DNA of 64,000 nucleotides. Source: Xenoacremonium recifei. Its lineage: Eukaryota > Ascomycota > Sordariomycetes > Hypocreales > Nectriaceae. The translations under genes were made by a program, and so were the position numbers. Shown here piece after piece: positions 34,081 to 44,884 of the stretch (its first letter is position 1; every line of letters starts with the position of its first letter). Location of the stretch: contig WOFQ01000031.1 of assembly GCA_012184525.1 (NCBI GenBank), positions 124,001-188,000 of the forward strand. The letters are read 5' to 3'. A model generated the notes under the pieces. It was not told the DNA's origin. It worked only from the letters and a program-made list of their open reading frames with translations, and did not search any database.

Positions 34081-36305
34081 TTAGCTGTCTGTATGAAACT
34101 TCATAAACCTGGACATCCACCTATCTGCCGAGCACTGACACAATGGGATTCCATTCATTGTTAAAATCCCACCATTTCGAACCCATTCTTCCCTATGAGC
34201 TAAAGACTCTCCTCGATGTACGAACGATGATTTCAGGCAACTGCTAGTACCAGCACAATTGGATGGGACAGCCTGAAGCCACATTCTCGTGATCATAACG
34301 CTGTTGGACAGTGCTACATCGCCTAGAGGAACCAGGGAGCCTTTCTGCTCTCTCCACTGGGCAGAACTGAGCTCATACTGTCGAACGACATCAATTGTAT
34401 GCATAATAGCTGTTCTTGAATTGACAGACTGGGCCCATTGTGTGATGCCCTCTGACATTGCGGAAGACTCTGCCACATCGCGGCTCAGAGTTGTCAACTC
34501 ATCCAGTCTTTGGCTACTGAACCACGGATGTGCATAAATTTGCAAGCCCACGACATGATAAAGCATCATGCAATGAAAGTGAAGGTAGGCTATCCGGCTT
34601 GCAACCTTGGGTTTAGATTCAGCGTCGGTAGAACTCTCGTGAATGGCATAAGATCGAAGGAGAAACTTGCCATAAAGGGTATCAAGCTGCTCTGATTTGA
34701 TGATATTGGATATTCGCTCAAGGTGGATCCTCCAGGTTTCTAGACAGCGCGATACCTCTTCAGCATCGAGATGATGGACGGCCGTAGATGGAGGCGGCGT
34801 TTGAGTCTGGACTCTTGCCATTCTCCTACATCGTAAAAACAAGCCCCATAGACCAACTTCGATGTCCTCTAGCAAGATACCGGACGATATCACTGTTCTT
34901 GCGTTGTTCGCTATATCACTAATTGTGTATGACTGTCGATCAGTAGGCTCGTCGGCTAGTCGGTGGTAAAACATGTCAAAGGTGTGGGCGTTCCATATGG
35001 CAAGAGACGTCGTAGTGCTCACTGAAATCTCAGCAGGATCAACAAGAGGAGGCCTTCCGCAGACCAGAGCCATATAGCAATCCGCTTTGAAAAGATTTGA
35101 GACGAGCCTGTCTTGTTTTAGCGACCACCAGAAGACGTGTACGTAATGAACCTCAGAATTCCACCCACCTTTTCCAACGTTCTTCCCCCATCCGGAGCCA
35201 TGGCAGTTCATCGGAAGGAGATTGACGTGGTAGCTGAGATTTCAGAGACTCATTGCAGAATATGTTGTTCACTCGAAATGAGGCAATCAAAACTTCCAGA
35301 AGATTTGTTGCATCAGGAGTCAGACTCGGTTCCTACTACCCTAGTTAGAACTTGCATGTCACCGCTTCTAGAGAATGATGGGAATACCCTGGATTCAATG
35401 GCCAATACTATTGACAGAAGACAAGCACGGTATGTCTTATAAGGCCATGTCGGCTGTGGCGCGTCGGCCTCAAGAACTTTCTACCAAAGATCAATCAGGT
35501 TTCTCAGCCAGTGAATGGGAGTCAATACCATCTGAAGCCGCAATTGATGCATAAGACACCGGCTGAACCGAACAATAGTCTGCTTTTCCTCATGTGTGGT
35601 GACTTGCCAAGACCCAATCGCGGCAACGATCCCGATGGTGAGAGCGTCTTCGGTGTTCATAGCAAAAATGGGCGCATGGATGACTGGCCAGCGCTCATGA
35701 AAGCGACCAAAGTATATCTGAGTGCTTTTTGTAGGCCACAACTCAACGGCTTTAGTAGATGAGCAACTGTCTCTAGGCAATATCTCGGCATGGGTAGAGT
35801 AGATGTGTTGAATCAAGGCACTTCGACTTAATTCTGTAGAACCTAAATCATGGGGCGCTGTCTGATCTGACCCATTGACTAGAGGCGACCTGCATATCGC
35901 TGGGAGATCTGAATCGCTATTCGACGCATTTTTGGATGCCATGTTCCGATAAACGCATTCCGCGCTCCTTTTGGAACAGAGTGAGCATGGTTTGCCACCA
36001 TCACACCTGGTCTTGCTCTCGCGACATGGCTCGCATGCGCGGCGGATTCTTTGTCTTGAAGAGCTCCCGAGTTCATGAAGAGCGGTGTGGCGCTTCAAAA
36101 CATCCCTGTTCGTGGATGTAAACAGCCTTATTCTGAATAGAATAACGAGCAGGAGTACTTACTGGCGAGTGAAAGAGCGAAGACAAGTCTCGCAGACGAA
36201 TGATTGTTGATTGTGTGCGCTTTGATGTCGGCGCAAGTGCTGCTTTCGTTGGAACGTCTTACCACAATAGCACCTATGTACTGTCGACAGGTTCGCGGAC
36301 TCCAT
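34081..36305 (-). CDS. C2H2 + Zn2Cys6 dual zinc-finger transcription factor
   Basis: Five exons (36305-36163, 36105-35529, 35480-35388, 35332-35169, 35107-34081) give 667 residues. Two C2H2 fingers at the N-terminus (Cys12/14-His27/31 and Cys38/41-His54/58) are followed at once by a Zn2Cys6 cluster (Cys72, 75, 82, 88, 91, 98). The rest is the fungal_trans domain, with LFKADCYMAL and SLAIWNAHTFDMFYHR as in other regulators of this class. The in-frame TAG at 35481-35483 is not a stop: it forms the 3' splice site of a 48-base intron, and its removal restores good sequence. Introns are 57, 48, 55 and 61 bases. It is divergent from an NmrA-like gene across a promoter with three 12-base repeats, so autoregulation or control of that gene is possible. 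Confidence 0.88.
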
Positions 36306-36774
36306 GTGGTTAGAAGGCTAAGGGGTTGAGAGACTGGATGAGGAACAGTAAATGTTCAAGGTTGGTGTAGAAACCTAGGTGAGGTTATTGCCGGGTCATG
36401 TCCATCGACATCTCCATAGCGCTAGTTAGTGAGTTACTCAAAGCTTGCAGCAGATTGGCTATCCATGAATGTTCTGGTTAGCAACTTAAACCCATCGGAT
36501 CAGGTCCACCGCACCCATCGGCTCCTTCGGGTCTAAGGCATACGAACCCGCCGGATATTTGTCATCCCAGCTTGGCTGTTCCTTGTAATCGCGATGATTA
36601 CGAACATCCGGTGGGTTAAAGCATCAAAGAAGATGGATAGACATATTTGATCGGGCATTGCTAAGTATAAGTTAAGCCCCTCGTTGGCATTGGGGTGAAA
36701 GAAAACTACCCTCCTCTCAACCGTACTGTACTACAAGAACACTTACTCTTTTACTTTATTTTTTTCTTCACATC
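36306..36774. other. Divergent promoter with three 12-base repeats
   Basis: Shared 5' region of the C2H2+Zn2Cys6 regulator (minus) and the NmrA-like gene (plus). The repeats are listed separately. The last 60 bases before 36775 are pyrimidine-rich, as in strongly transcribed fungal genes. Confidence 0.5.
36489..36618. repeat. AACCC(A/G)(T/C)CGGAT repeats, three copies
   Basis: AACCCATCGGAT at 36489-36500, AACCCGCCGGAT at 36545-36556, and the inverted AACCCACCGGAT at 36618-36607. The CGG/CCG core suits a zinc-cluster protein; the conserved AACCC flank could suit the C2H2 fingers of the adjacent regulator. Confidence 0.45.
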
Positions 36775-37668
36775 ATGGTCACAATTAAGAAAGTTGCTTT
36801 GATCGGAGCATCAGGCAGTCTCGGGTCGGTGATTCTTGAGAAACTCCAATTGAAGTTTGACGTCACAGTAATTCGACGTCCTTCTTCGGCGGCGAAATTT
36901 CCTCCCTCGACCAAGGTCATCGACGTAGCTCTTAGCTCGTTAGAGGACTTGACAGCTGCTCTCAAGGGCCAAGACGCCGTAATTTCTGCTCTCGGGACTT
37001 CTCAGGTACTCGATCAAAAGCACTTGGCTGATGCATGCATCGCTGCAGGCGTCTACCGGCTCATACCGGCCGAATTCGGTGCCGATGTCGAGAATCCAAA
37101 GGTCCAATCTTTGCCAATCTATGGACCACACCTCAAAATTCGAGAGGACATAATCACGAAGTCCAAAAATAGCAGCTTGACTTACACCTTCATCCACAAC
37201 GGTGCTTTCTTAGATTGGGGTCTTCAGCATGACTTTGTTCTCAAGATCTCCGACTATAAGCCTATACTTCTTGATGGAGGCAACGGCATCTTCAGTGCCA
37301 CGACTGTAGCGAGCATTGCTGATGCCGTTTTTGGTGTTCTCACTCATCCCGAAGAGACAAAGAATCGTGCTGTGTACATTGAGGATGTCAAAGTCACCCA
37401 GAAGAAGTTATTGGAGCTCGCGATGAAAATTACCCCATTCAAACCCTGGGCGGCGACGGAGGTCAGTTTGGATGAGCTCACAGCTGAAGCAGATAGGAAG
37501 GTTGCAGCGGGTCATTCAGACGAAGCGTCTCTGATCCCCTATCTGTATCGCGCGGTGATGGATCCAGAGTGTGGAGGCAACTTCCAAATCACGGATAACC
37601 AGCTTCTTGGGTTGAGGGGAAAGACGGAGGAGGAACTCGTGGAAATCATCAGGAAGCACATCAAGTAA
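36775..37668 (+). CDS. NmrA-like / isoflavone-reductase-type NAD(P)-binding protein
   Basis: A single exon encodes 297 residues. The NAD(P) motif is VALIGASGSLGSVILEKL at the N-terminus, followed by the IRRPSS segment that contacts NADP phosphate in this group. The mid region IPAEFGADVENP is typical of isoflavone/phenylcoumaran reductase-like proteins. There is no signal peptide and no membrane span. Members are either reductases of small aromatic compounds or redox-sensing partners of GATA factors, as NmrA is for AreA. The second idea is attractive here because nearby promoters carry GATA sites, but the sequence is closer to the enzymatic type. It shares a promoter with the dual zinc-finger regulator. 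Confidence 0.9.
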   Translation: MVTIKKVALIGASGSLGSVILEKLQLKFDVTVIRRPSSAAKFPPSTKVIDVALSSLEDLTAALKGQDAVISALGTSQVLDQKHLADACIAAGVYRLIPAEFGADVENPKVQSLPIYGPHLKIREDIITKSKNSSLTYTFIHNGAFLDWGLQHDFVLKISDYKPILLDGGNGIFSATTVASIADAVFGVLTHPEETKNRAVYIEDVKVTQKKLLELAMKITPFKPWAATEVSLDELTAEADRKVAAGHSDEASLIPYLYRAVMDPECGGNFQITDNQLLGLRGKTEEELVEIIRKHIK

Positions 37669-37786
37669 CCAAAGGGGATGCATTATATCAGCCCATGCTC
37701 CAATAGATATTGATGTTTCATAATGAGTTCTATCATTGTATCAAGAGGTTGATTCTAACTCTCTTCTTTCGCTCCCTTGTCTAGCT

Positions 37787-39676
37787 TTAGTCCTTCTTAA
37801 TCAGAGTCTTAGCCCGCATCCATAGCGAGGGTGTCTCGACGAAAGGCTCCTCATCTGCTTTCAACTCATCTAGTCCAGTCAAAAGGTCGACCTGATCCAC
37901 CGGGATACCCCAAGGATCCTTGCGCCCAGCAGTGAGTCGGTGGCCAAGATAGAGTACAACGAAGATCGGAATGCCGATGTAACCACTCAGGAAGTCAGAA
38001 ACCGACCATGCACCAGGCAGGAAAACCTCGAAGCCGTTGATGAGGCACAGAAGCGTGAAGGTAACAATGCAGAACCAAGAGGCATAAGGCTGAAGTCTAG
38101 AGCTGTAGGGAAGCTCCGCCTTGTTCAATCCTTGAACCTCATAGGCTTTCTGGAACCGGATCGCAGTCTGAATCATGATCGATTAGCTTCATATACATCC
38201 GCACTTGAGGGCCAAAGAACTTACAATGGCACAGCAGATCCAAGAAATGAACGCCGCAGTGTTCACCAAGTTAATCATCCAGTTGAAGACTTCTCCCGAC
38301 TTGGAGTTGACATTCAAGTAAGCCAAGAAGGAAAACAGCGATGAAGCAATGACAGCCATATACGGAACGCCTCTCTTCGTGCATCGAGCAAAGATCTTGG
38401 GCGCATCTCCATTAATGGCCATCGAGTAAAGCGACCGGCTAGACTGATAGATGAAAGAGTTGGCAGCAGACCAGGCCGAGGTGAGAATGGCCGCGTTGAT
38501 CACGCTGTCAAGTCCATGAATGCCTGCCTTTTTGATACCAGCAACGAAGGGAGACGAGCCGGCACCCGAACCGCCGCTGGTCAGGTTAGGATCATCTGAA
38601 GGGCAGATGACACCCATGGCAAGAACTGATCCGATATAGAAGAAGACAATTCGGAAGATGAAGCTTCTACCAGCTTTCGGCAAGTTTCGACGGGGTGACT
38701 TCATCTCTCCGGAGCAGAACACCAGCATTTCGGGGGCGAAGGAGAACTATTCGCCATGATTAACTTCATACGTCATGCCAGTTGCAAAGATTGAACTTAC
38801 AGGCAGTAATGCCGAGATCAAAGTGCTCCAGAAACTGATAGCATAGCCAGCGGAACCATCCATCATGTATGTATTGACCGCGCCTGGATCTTTCCAGTAG
38901 TGGAATCCCAGTCGGGGGTTGCCAGGGCCTCCCCACCAGAAAAGGATGAAGGAAAGAATAAGCAAGCCAATGATCGTGATGACTTTAAGCGACGCGAACC
39001 AGAACTCAGTTTCTCCGTACACGGAAACAGGGAGCAGGTTCAAGGCGATGACGACGACGAGCATGATCGTGATCCATACGGCAGGGTTGACAGGCGGATT
39101 CCAGTACTCGATGACAAGAGACGACGCTGTCAATTCGTATGGTACGAAGATGCCCTTAGGAAAAACTGTTAGCGATGAGACGCGCGCGAGGCCGTGGCCT
39201 TGCAAGGGTCATCCTTACGAAGGAATACCAATAAAACCATCCCATTGACCATCCCAGAGATCGAGAAACATAGCGAGAAGCAAAGTAGTTGGGAGTTGCA
39301 CCCTTGACCGGACTGCGCAAAAGTCAGCCTTGAAGCGATGGATCGGCCGAAAAGAGAGAGCTTACAGGTAGGATGCAACCTGGATAATCGATGAGACAAT
39401 GAGGAGGACAAGAGCAGACATGAGGATGTACGTCAACAGGAGGAAACCAGGGCCTCCCTTAGCCAGCGTAATACCGCTGCTGACGAAAAGACCCGTACCG
39501 ATGGTACCTCCCAGAGCAATCAGCTGTGCATGCCGTGACTTCAGGCCTCGCTTGGTGCCCTGGGCAACGTCGGGGATGCCTTCGGTCTCCCCATTGCTGG
39601 AATGAGTGTCGTTCTGCGAAGAACTCTTCTCATGCACGTCCCCGACGGGGTTCTTCGCCGCTGTGTCAAGCATCAC
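37787..39676 (-). CDS. Amino-acid permease (YAT/AAT family)
   Basis: Exons 39676-39366, 39312-39219, 39154-38801, 38746-38225 and 38167-37787 give 553 residues with about 12 hydrophobic helices. The substrate-site segment GGTIGTGLFVSSG in helix 1 is diagnostic. Further landmarks are GATPNYFASRYVSRSLGW after the first intron and FAPEMLVFCSGEM after the third, both restored by splicing. These proton symporters bring amino acids, GABA or similar amines into the cell at the plasma membrane. The charged N-terminal tail has Lys residues suited to ubiquitin control. The promoter has two GATAAG sites (39935-39940, 39950-39955) and a GCCGGCATCA element, as in the catabolic genes upstream, so it may be the uptake system of that pathway. 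The second Met at 39673 is equally possible. Confidence 0.92.
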
Positions 39677-42077
39677 GCTCGAGGTAACGAAAGAAGTCGA
39701 AAAGAACGCCTTCTGTGGAGCGGACGGAGAACTGTGACAAAGGGAAACTGCAGAGACAGCCGTTGAACTTTTGGGTTCATGCAGGACGGCCCATGACTTA
39801 CATTATGTTATTATACCAGGCCGTCCAGGGTCCGAAAAAAGCGAATGGTTGTGGATCATGTCGCTGACAGTTCCTGCTTTCGGCCTCCCACCAGCTAGTT
39901 TCGCTGGTAGGATTCAATGACTGGCAAGGGAACTGATAAGAACAGCCCAGATAAGAGACGTAGTGGAGTTACCGAAGACTATTTCTGCTTTGGACATTGG
40001 CTGTGGCAAACTAGCGCATGACCGAGACAGTTCCAGGGCGGCCGAAGTGATGACTCGCGTGCTAGCAAGGTCTTAGATGGAGACACCAAGGCATGCTGTT
40101 CAGCACATTGCAACTGCTTATTGTCAAGATGCTCACGGGCTAACGCAGTGAACGATGGATCCTCGAGAGCAGTCGAAACGTCTCTCCATCAAGCCCATAG
40201 GTACGTTATCTGCACTTTCGATGTGTTCCCTGGCTTGACAAACTATAAGGCCCAGGCTCCCGGCCAACTCTGTTCCGCAACTTAACGATAGTCGCTGAGA
40301 ATTGCTATTCCCGGGCGGTATCTCCCGCGTTGCTTATCGCCGTATTAAAGTCTCGCTGACTCCTTCTACAACGGGCCGGCATCAGATAGGAGGAAATATA
40401 GTGAAGTTCAAGTTCTCTTCAGCGCCCGCAGTAGCAAGCCGTTGCACGATTCTTTTACACGAATAATCGTCAGCGATATGGAATTCTAGAAGTCTTGGAA
40501 AGTCTCGATCCTTGATTTTACGGCAGACGACTCAATGGTTGTCCTCTCATAACTTGCTATGAGGGAGTGTTTGCCGAGCTGCTACCTATATGAGACGGGT
40601 TTCCCGATCGGATATGAGGTATTCCATATTCCAAGTAAGGAGGCATACTTGACATTTAAAAACGTTCATTTCTTGGCGTTTCCAAGTATAACACGTTGAT
40701 CTAGTGATGCTGGCGTAATGCTGTTACGTTGGTTCGCTGGTTCGCGGCGAAAGCGTTCGATGATACAGCACGCCACTCAGTCAGCCCAGATAACCTAAAA
40801 ATCCTGGAATTAATGACTTATTGGTCCAGCTAAAAGGTTCTAGCTGACTATAGCTAGCTTTGAACGTGGGAGAAAGCTGGGGTTGATTGCCTGCAGTGGC
40901 GTTGTGGGTGCATCAAGTCAGACCAGGATCCGTGTACCAAGGGATTAGCTTGGATTCGCTCATGGTATTTACCAGCGAGTAACCCCTTTGTCTTTTATCG
41001 ATGGATCTTAGAGCCGAGTCTGGATCTTGTGCTTAGCCATCACATCTCGACCGAGGGAGATTGTCGCTGAGCCCTTCCAGGCCAGAATATGCTTGAAGTG
41101 GAGAGAGGATGCAGGGTAAGACTCGCAAGGAAATAAATCCATCCCGAAGCATGTAGTTCTTTCCCACAGATTGTCTTAAATGTGGTGTAAGCAAAACTGC
41201 AAGTTATCCACCAAATCTGGCCATACTTGTCTAACGCGACATTGGCACAGAAAGGCATTGCCAAAGATTCACGACTTCATAGTTTTCTGTCATATGCACT
41301 CTGTATTTTTAAAACTCAACGCGACTTACTTATTGGAAAAAGTTCATTCTCCATCTTTGTATTATTGGCAAGACTTGGTAATGCCTCGGATGAGTTCTAT
41401 ATAGAGTTCCGTCATACATACCAAGTAATGGCTTCTCGTTGCCAAGTCATTACTAGAATTGCTACCCATTGCATTATTGCCAATTGTCTGAGCTAGTTTC
41501 TGTGATTAAGAGGAGAACTTGCGACTGCATCTAAAGCCCTAAAACAACTGTCGTATCTTTAGTGGTGGAAGCCTCAGAAGCCCAAAAATAACTTTAACAT
41601 GACATCGGTTTCAATTTTTCAATCATGTGTCTGATAATTTCTTCTTTTAAGTTGAGCAAGGATCTTGCATACACTTCTACGATTCTAGTAGGATGGCGCC
41701 CGAGAAGATGTCCTTGCCCCCCTACCGCAAACGACTTCACGATTCCCGTCCAGCCCGAAATTAGTTGTCAAACTAGTTCACAGCGACACAAGATTTAAAA
41801 ACATGTGTACATTTTACATGGATCTTCTATTTGCTCATGAAATTGAACACTATGGAGTCTTCTTTAGGTTATCTCGAAGATATCTGGACTCAACGTGTGG
41901 CCGATTATAGCCGCGTCTCAATTCCCATAATCAGAGCTTGACATTTACCTTTCCTTTTTTCAGGGCCAGCTTCTTAGAAGCTGGGGCCAGTGTGGTTAAG
42001 CCCAGGATCTTCTATCAGAGTCAAGAGTTCTACAGCAAGATGGGACCTCCAAGGCCATCGCTCGATGCTCGTATCGC
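39677..42077. other. Intergenic region, 2.4 kb
   Basis: The left part is the permease promoter, with GATAAG at 39935-39940 and 39950-39955, CTTATC at 40333-40338 and GCCGGCATCA at 40375-40384. The remainder, especially 41160-41900, is AT-rich and holds only short open frames without family resemblance. No transposon ends or RNA gene were seen. Confidence 0.5.
40375..40384 (+). promoter_or_regulatory. GCCGGCATCA element
   Basis: Identical to 32438-32447 and sharing GCCGGCAT with 29912-29919. It is about 700 bases upstream of the permease start at 39676. Confidence 0.35.
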
Positions 42078-44155
42078 TCAAGCCTTTTCTTGCTCGGGAG
42101 CCCTCTCCGCATTCATCTTCTCCTCGAGGAACGTCTGGACCTGGGTAACATGCTTGCGGAACTTGCGAGGAGCAATCTTATCTTCGAACATCTCGTCGAT
42201 TTCGGCAGAGGTTCGGCAGGCGATTTCAGGAAGGACAAAGTATCCGATGATGCATGCGATAATACCGGTAGCTCCGAAGCTGTTTAAAAGTCAGCCGAAA
42301 GCTTCCACATTACTCAACGTAAACATAGACTTACAAGTATCCCGTCTTCACACTCCAGACGTCGAGCATCAATGGAACCGTGTAGTTGAAAGTCAAGCTG
42401 AGACAGAAAGATCCCATCAGGGCAACCGCAGCAGTTCGTGCTCGAAGTCGTTGGTTGGGGATCTCTGCCACATAAGAATATGCGATACCAGCACCACCAA
42501 TAACTCCATAGTTCGAAACGCAGGCGAAGAAGACCTAAGGGAGAATTATTAGCTTTAAGTGCGTCGTCTATTGGGGGAGGACAATCCTCACCAATGCACT
42601 ACTCAGCTGTTCACTCTGATAGTTGAAGGATCCCAGGATTCCAATGCCGAGAATTGCGAGACTGCCAGCTCCGAAAAGGCCAAGGGTAAGCCATCGCCGA
42701 CCGAATTTGTCGGAGACAAGGGACGTTGTAATGACGCCGGCAAGTTGGCAAACAGCGAGGATAATCGTCACAGTGAACGGAGAGGCGTTGCCAGCCAATT
42801 GGACTGTACCCAGTTAGCGACAGAAACCAAGGCACATGCTATCCATCGATATCCAAGTTGCATAACTCACAAAAGTAGGTGGCGTAGTTGTTAGTGACAC
42901 TCTGGCCGGAAAGCTGCTGCATAGCCTTAGGCCAAAATGCAATGAACAGTCGCCAGAGGTTGGTGCCCTTGAAGATTTGGACGAGCTGAGGTTGTGTCTC
43001 GCTCTTAGAAATGAGTCGCTCGTGCTCGACAGTGGCAACGATGATAGCCTTCGATTGGTCAGCACATTGTCGGAGTGATCTCAGACTCGAAGTCTTACCA
43101 GTTCGTTCTTCACGTCATAACCAGGGACGCCCTTGTGGGTATCCGCCAGGACTTTCTCGGCCTTGTTGACCTTTCCTCTCTGGACGAGCCACCCTACATT
43201 GAATTAGCTTTTAGGGGGGTGATAAATGTCACAGAACTCACAGGGACTCTCAGGGATGAAGACGTTGATGATAAGTAAGACACCAAGCATGCCCCACTGC
43301 GTGTAAATAGGGATCTTGAAGTTATACGGGTCGGTGATGGCCAATTGTCGCAGGGCCAATGGGGCGAAGATTTGTGCCGTAACATACCACCTGCGACAGT
43401 TCAGCAGTAGCCCCCAGGACTCACACGCGGCACAACTTACATCATGTATGAAGTGGTGAGCAAACCTCGGACCTGTGTAGGCGCCTGTTCGACGATGTAG
43501 AGAGGATAGGTTGCTTGCATCATGCCAAGTCCAGCTCCACCGATGAGCTTGGCAAAGAGCCAGTACAGCCAATTCGAAGCAGCTGATTCGAGGGCCACAG
43601 ACTATCGGCGGTTAGTAAGTTTAAAAAGACGTTCGTCCAAAAGTAGTTTGCAACTTACAACGCATAGAGTGACCCAGGTAGCGTGCATAGCGAACTTACG
43701 ACCCAGAGGGTCCATTCCCAGTTGAAGGAGACCAGTTCCAATGAATTGTCCAGTTCCCAGCATACCTCCCCAGACGGCGACGTGGGTAGGGTTGAGCTTA
43801 GTGCCACCATTAGACATCGTGCGGATGAAACCCTTGTTTGACACGATCGAACTCGCAATAGAGACCTCTGAAGCTCAGGGTTAGAATGGGCTCAAACGGT
43901 CAACAACAAAGAAGACAACAACTTACGGTAACCATCCATGGCGGCACAGAAAGCGCCCAGCATACAGATGAGAGAGATTCGCCAGTAAACGCGGACAGCC
44001 TTGAACGTGGGCATGTCATCCAAAGACGATCTCATCTGGACCGCATCGCCAGAGGCGAGGGCCTTCTCAATGGCCTTGGGCAGCTCGGCATTCTCGAGGT
44101 TTTCGAGGTGATCAATACGATCTGCCTTGCCCTCAGGGTTGATTGTAGAGGCCAT
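42078..44155 (-). CDS. MFS sugar-type H+ symporter
   Basis: Nine exons (44155-43927, 43867-43659, 43601-43441, 43390-43242, 43193-43099, 43048-42871, 42803-42592, 42534-42335, 42279-42078) give 544 residues. Family signatures are the loop-2/3 segment MDPLGRKFAMHATW, the PETWR-like IPESPWWLVQRGK after helix 6, QQLSGQSVTNNYATYF in helix 7 and SDKFGRRWLTL. It matches fungal sugar/polyol transporters of the maltose-permease type. Uptake at the plasma membrane is the expected role. All eight introns keep frame and have standard ends. It is divergent from a nucleoside hydrolase gene, so nucleosides or ribose are candidate substrates; this is inference from position. Confidence 0.92.
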
Positions 44156-44884
44156 ATTGACTCGCTTCTAAGCTGCTGTGTTGTTGTTCTCCTCGTTCGT
44201 CTCAAACACAATGCCACCTCCAGCAAAGAGCAAGCAACTTCCAGTGGAACAAAAGATCAGCGGTCTCAGTACGACATACCCCTCGCGATGGGCAGGAGTC
44301 TCGCTAAATATTCCCAGGCCCTCTGTCGACTTTTCGTCGGGTCGGGTACGATCCGATGTCTACCCCAATTCCCCTTATTTTGGAGACCCCATGCCCCAGA
44401 AACGGGTGTTCGGGTCGTCTAATTGTCTCCAATTCCCCCAAGTGCCATGATTCAAGAATCCTACGGTAACTGGAAGCGTCTAGTTGCGGGACTTGCTCCC
44501 CCAAGACCCTTTGAATGGTTCGGTTGCAGGACTCCGATGCTGTCACCGACGATCCTACCGTAGCTGGAAGCGTCTAGCCGCCGAAATCGCTTCCCCAAAA
44601 CCTGTAAACTTGCAATCCGGTCGGCTTCATAGGTCACTTATGTACCGCGAAGTGAAAACTCGAAAATCCCTCTGACCCAAGTCCCGAGAAATAGTTCGAG
44701 GAGCTAACTGGGACAAGTAAAGCACATATATAGTCGAGACGAGACCCCTGGTGCAGAATACACTTTTACTCACGAGCATGACATGACGAGGGGGGTCACG
44801 TTACTCTCTAGCTGACGACGCTCCTTTTCCTCGGTTCCATCCTTCGCTTTCCCACGTTATTTCCGCTTACTCCAACCACGCACC
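44156..44884. other. Divergent promoter, transporter / nucleoside hydrolase
   Basis: Shared 5' region of 730 bases. It holds tandem degenerate repeats at 44357-44603, listed separately. No gene is evident. Confidence 0.5.
44416..44603. repeat. Degenerate direct repeats centred on CGTCTA
   Basis: CGTCTA occurs at 44416-44421, 44477-44482 and 44571-44576, each followed after roughly 15-25 bases by a CCCCAA or CCCCCAAG run. The last two copies extend to about 50 bases each (from 44457 and 44551) with clear similarity, including CCTAC(G/C)GTA(A/G)CTGGAAG. A weaker copy starts near 44357. They could be operators in the shared promoter or decayed tandem duplication. Confidence 0.45.

Noticed and set aside
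35481..35483. In-frame TAG in the dual zinc-finger regulator, first read as a premature stop.
   Set aside because: A 48-base intron (35528-35481) with GT and TAG ends removes it and restores a good frame; the TAG is the 3' splice site.
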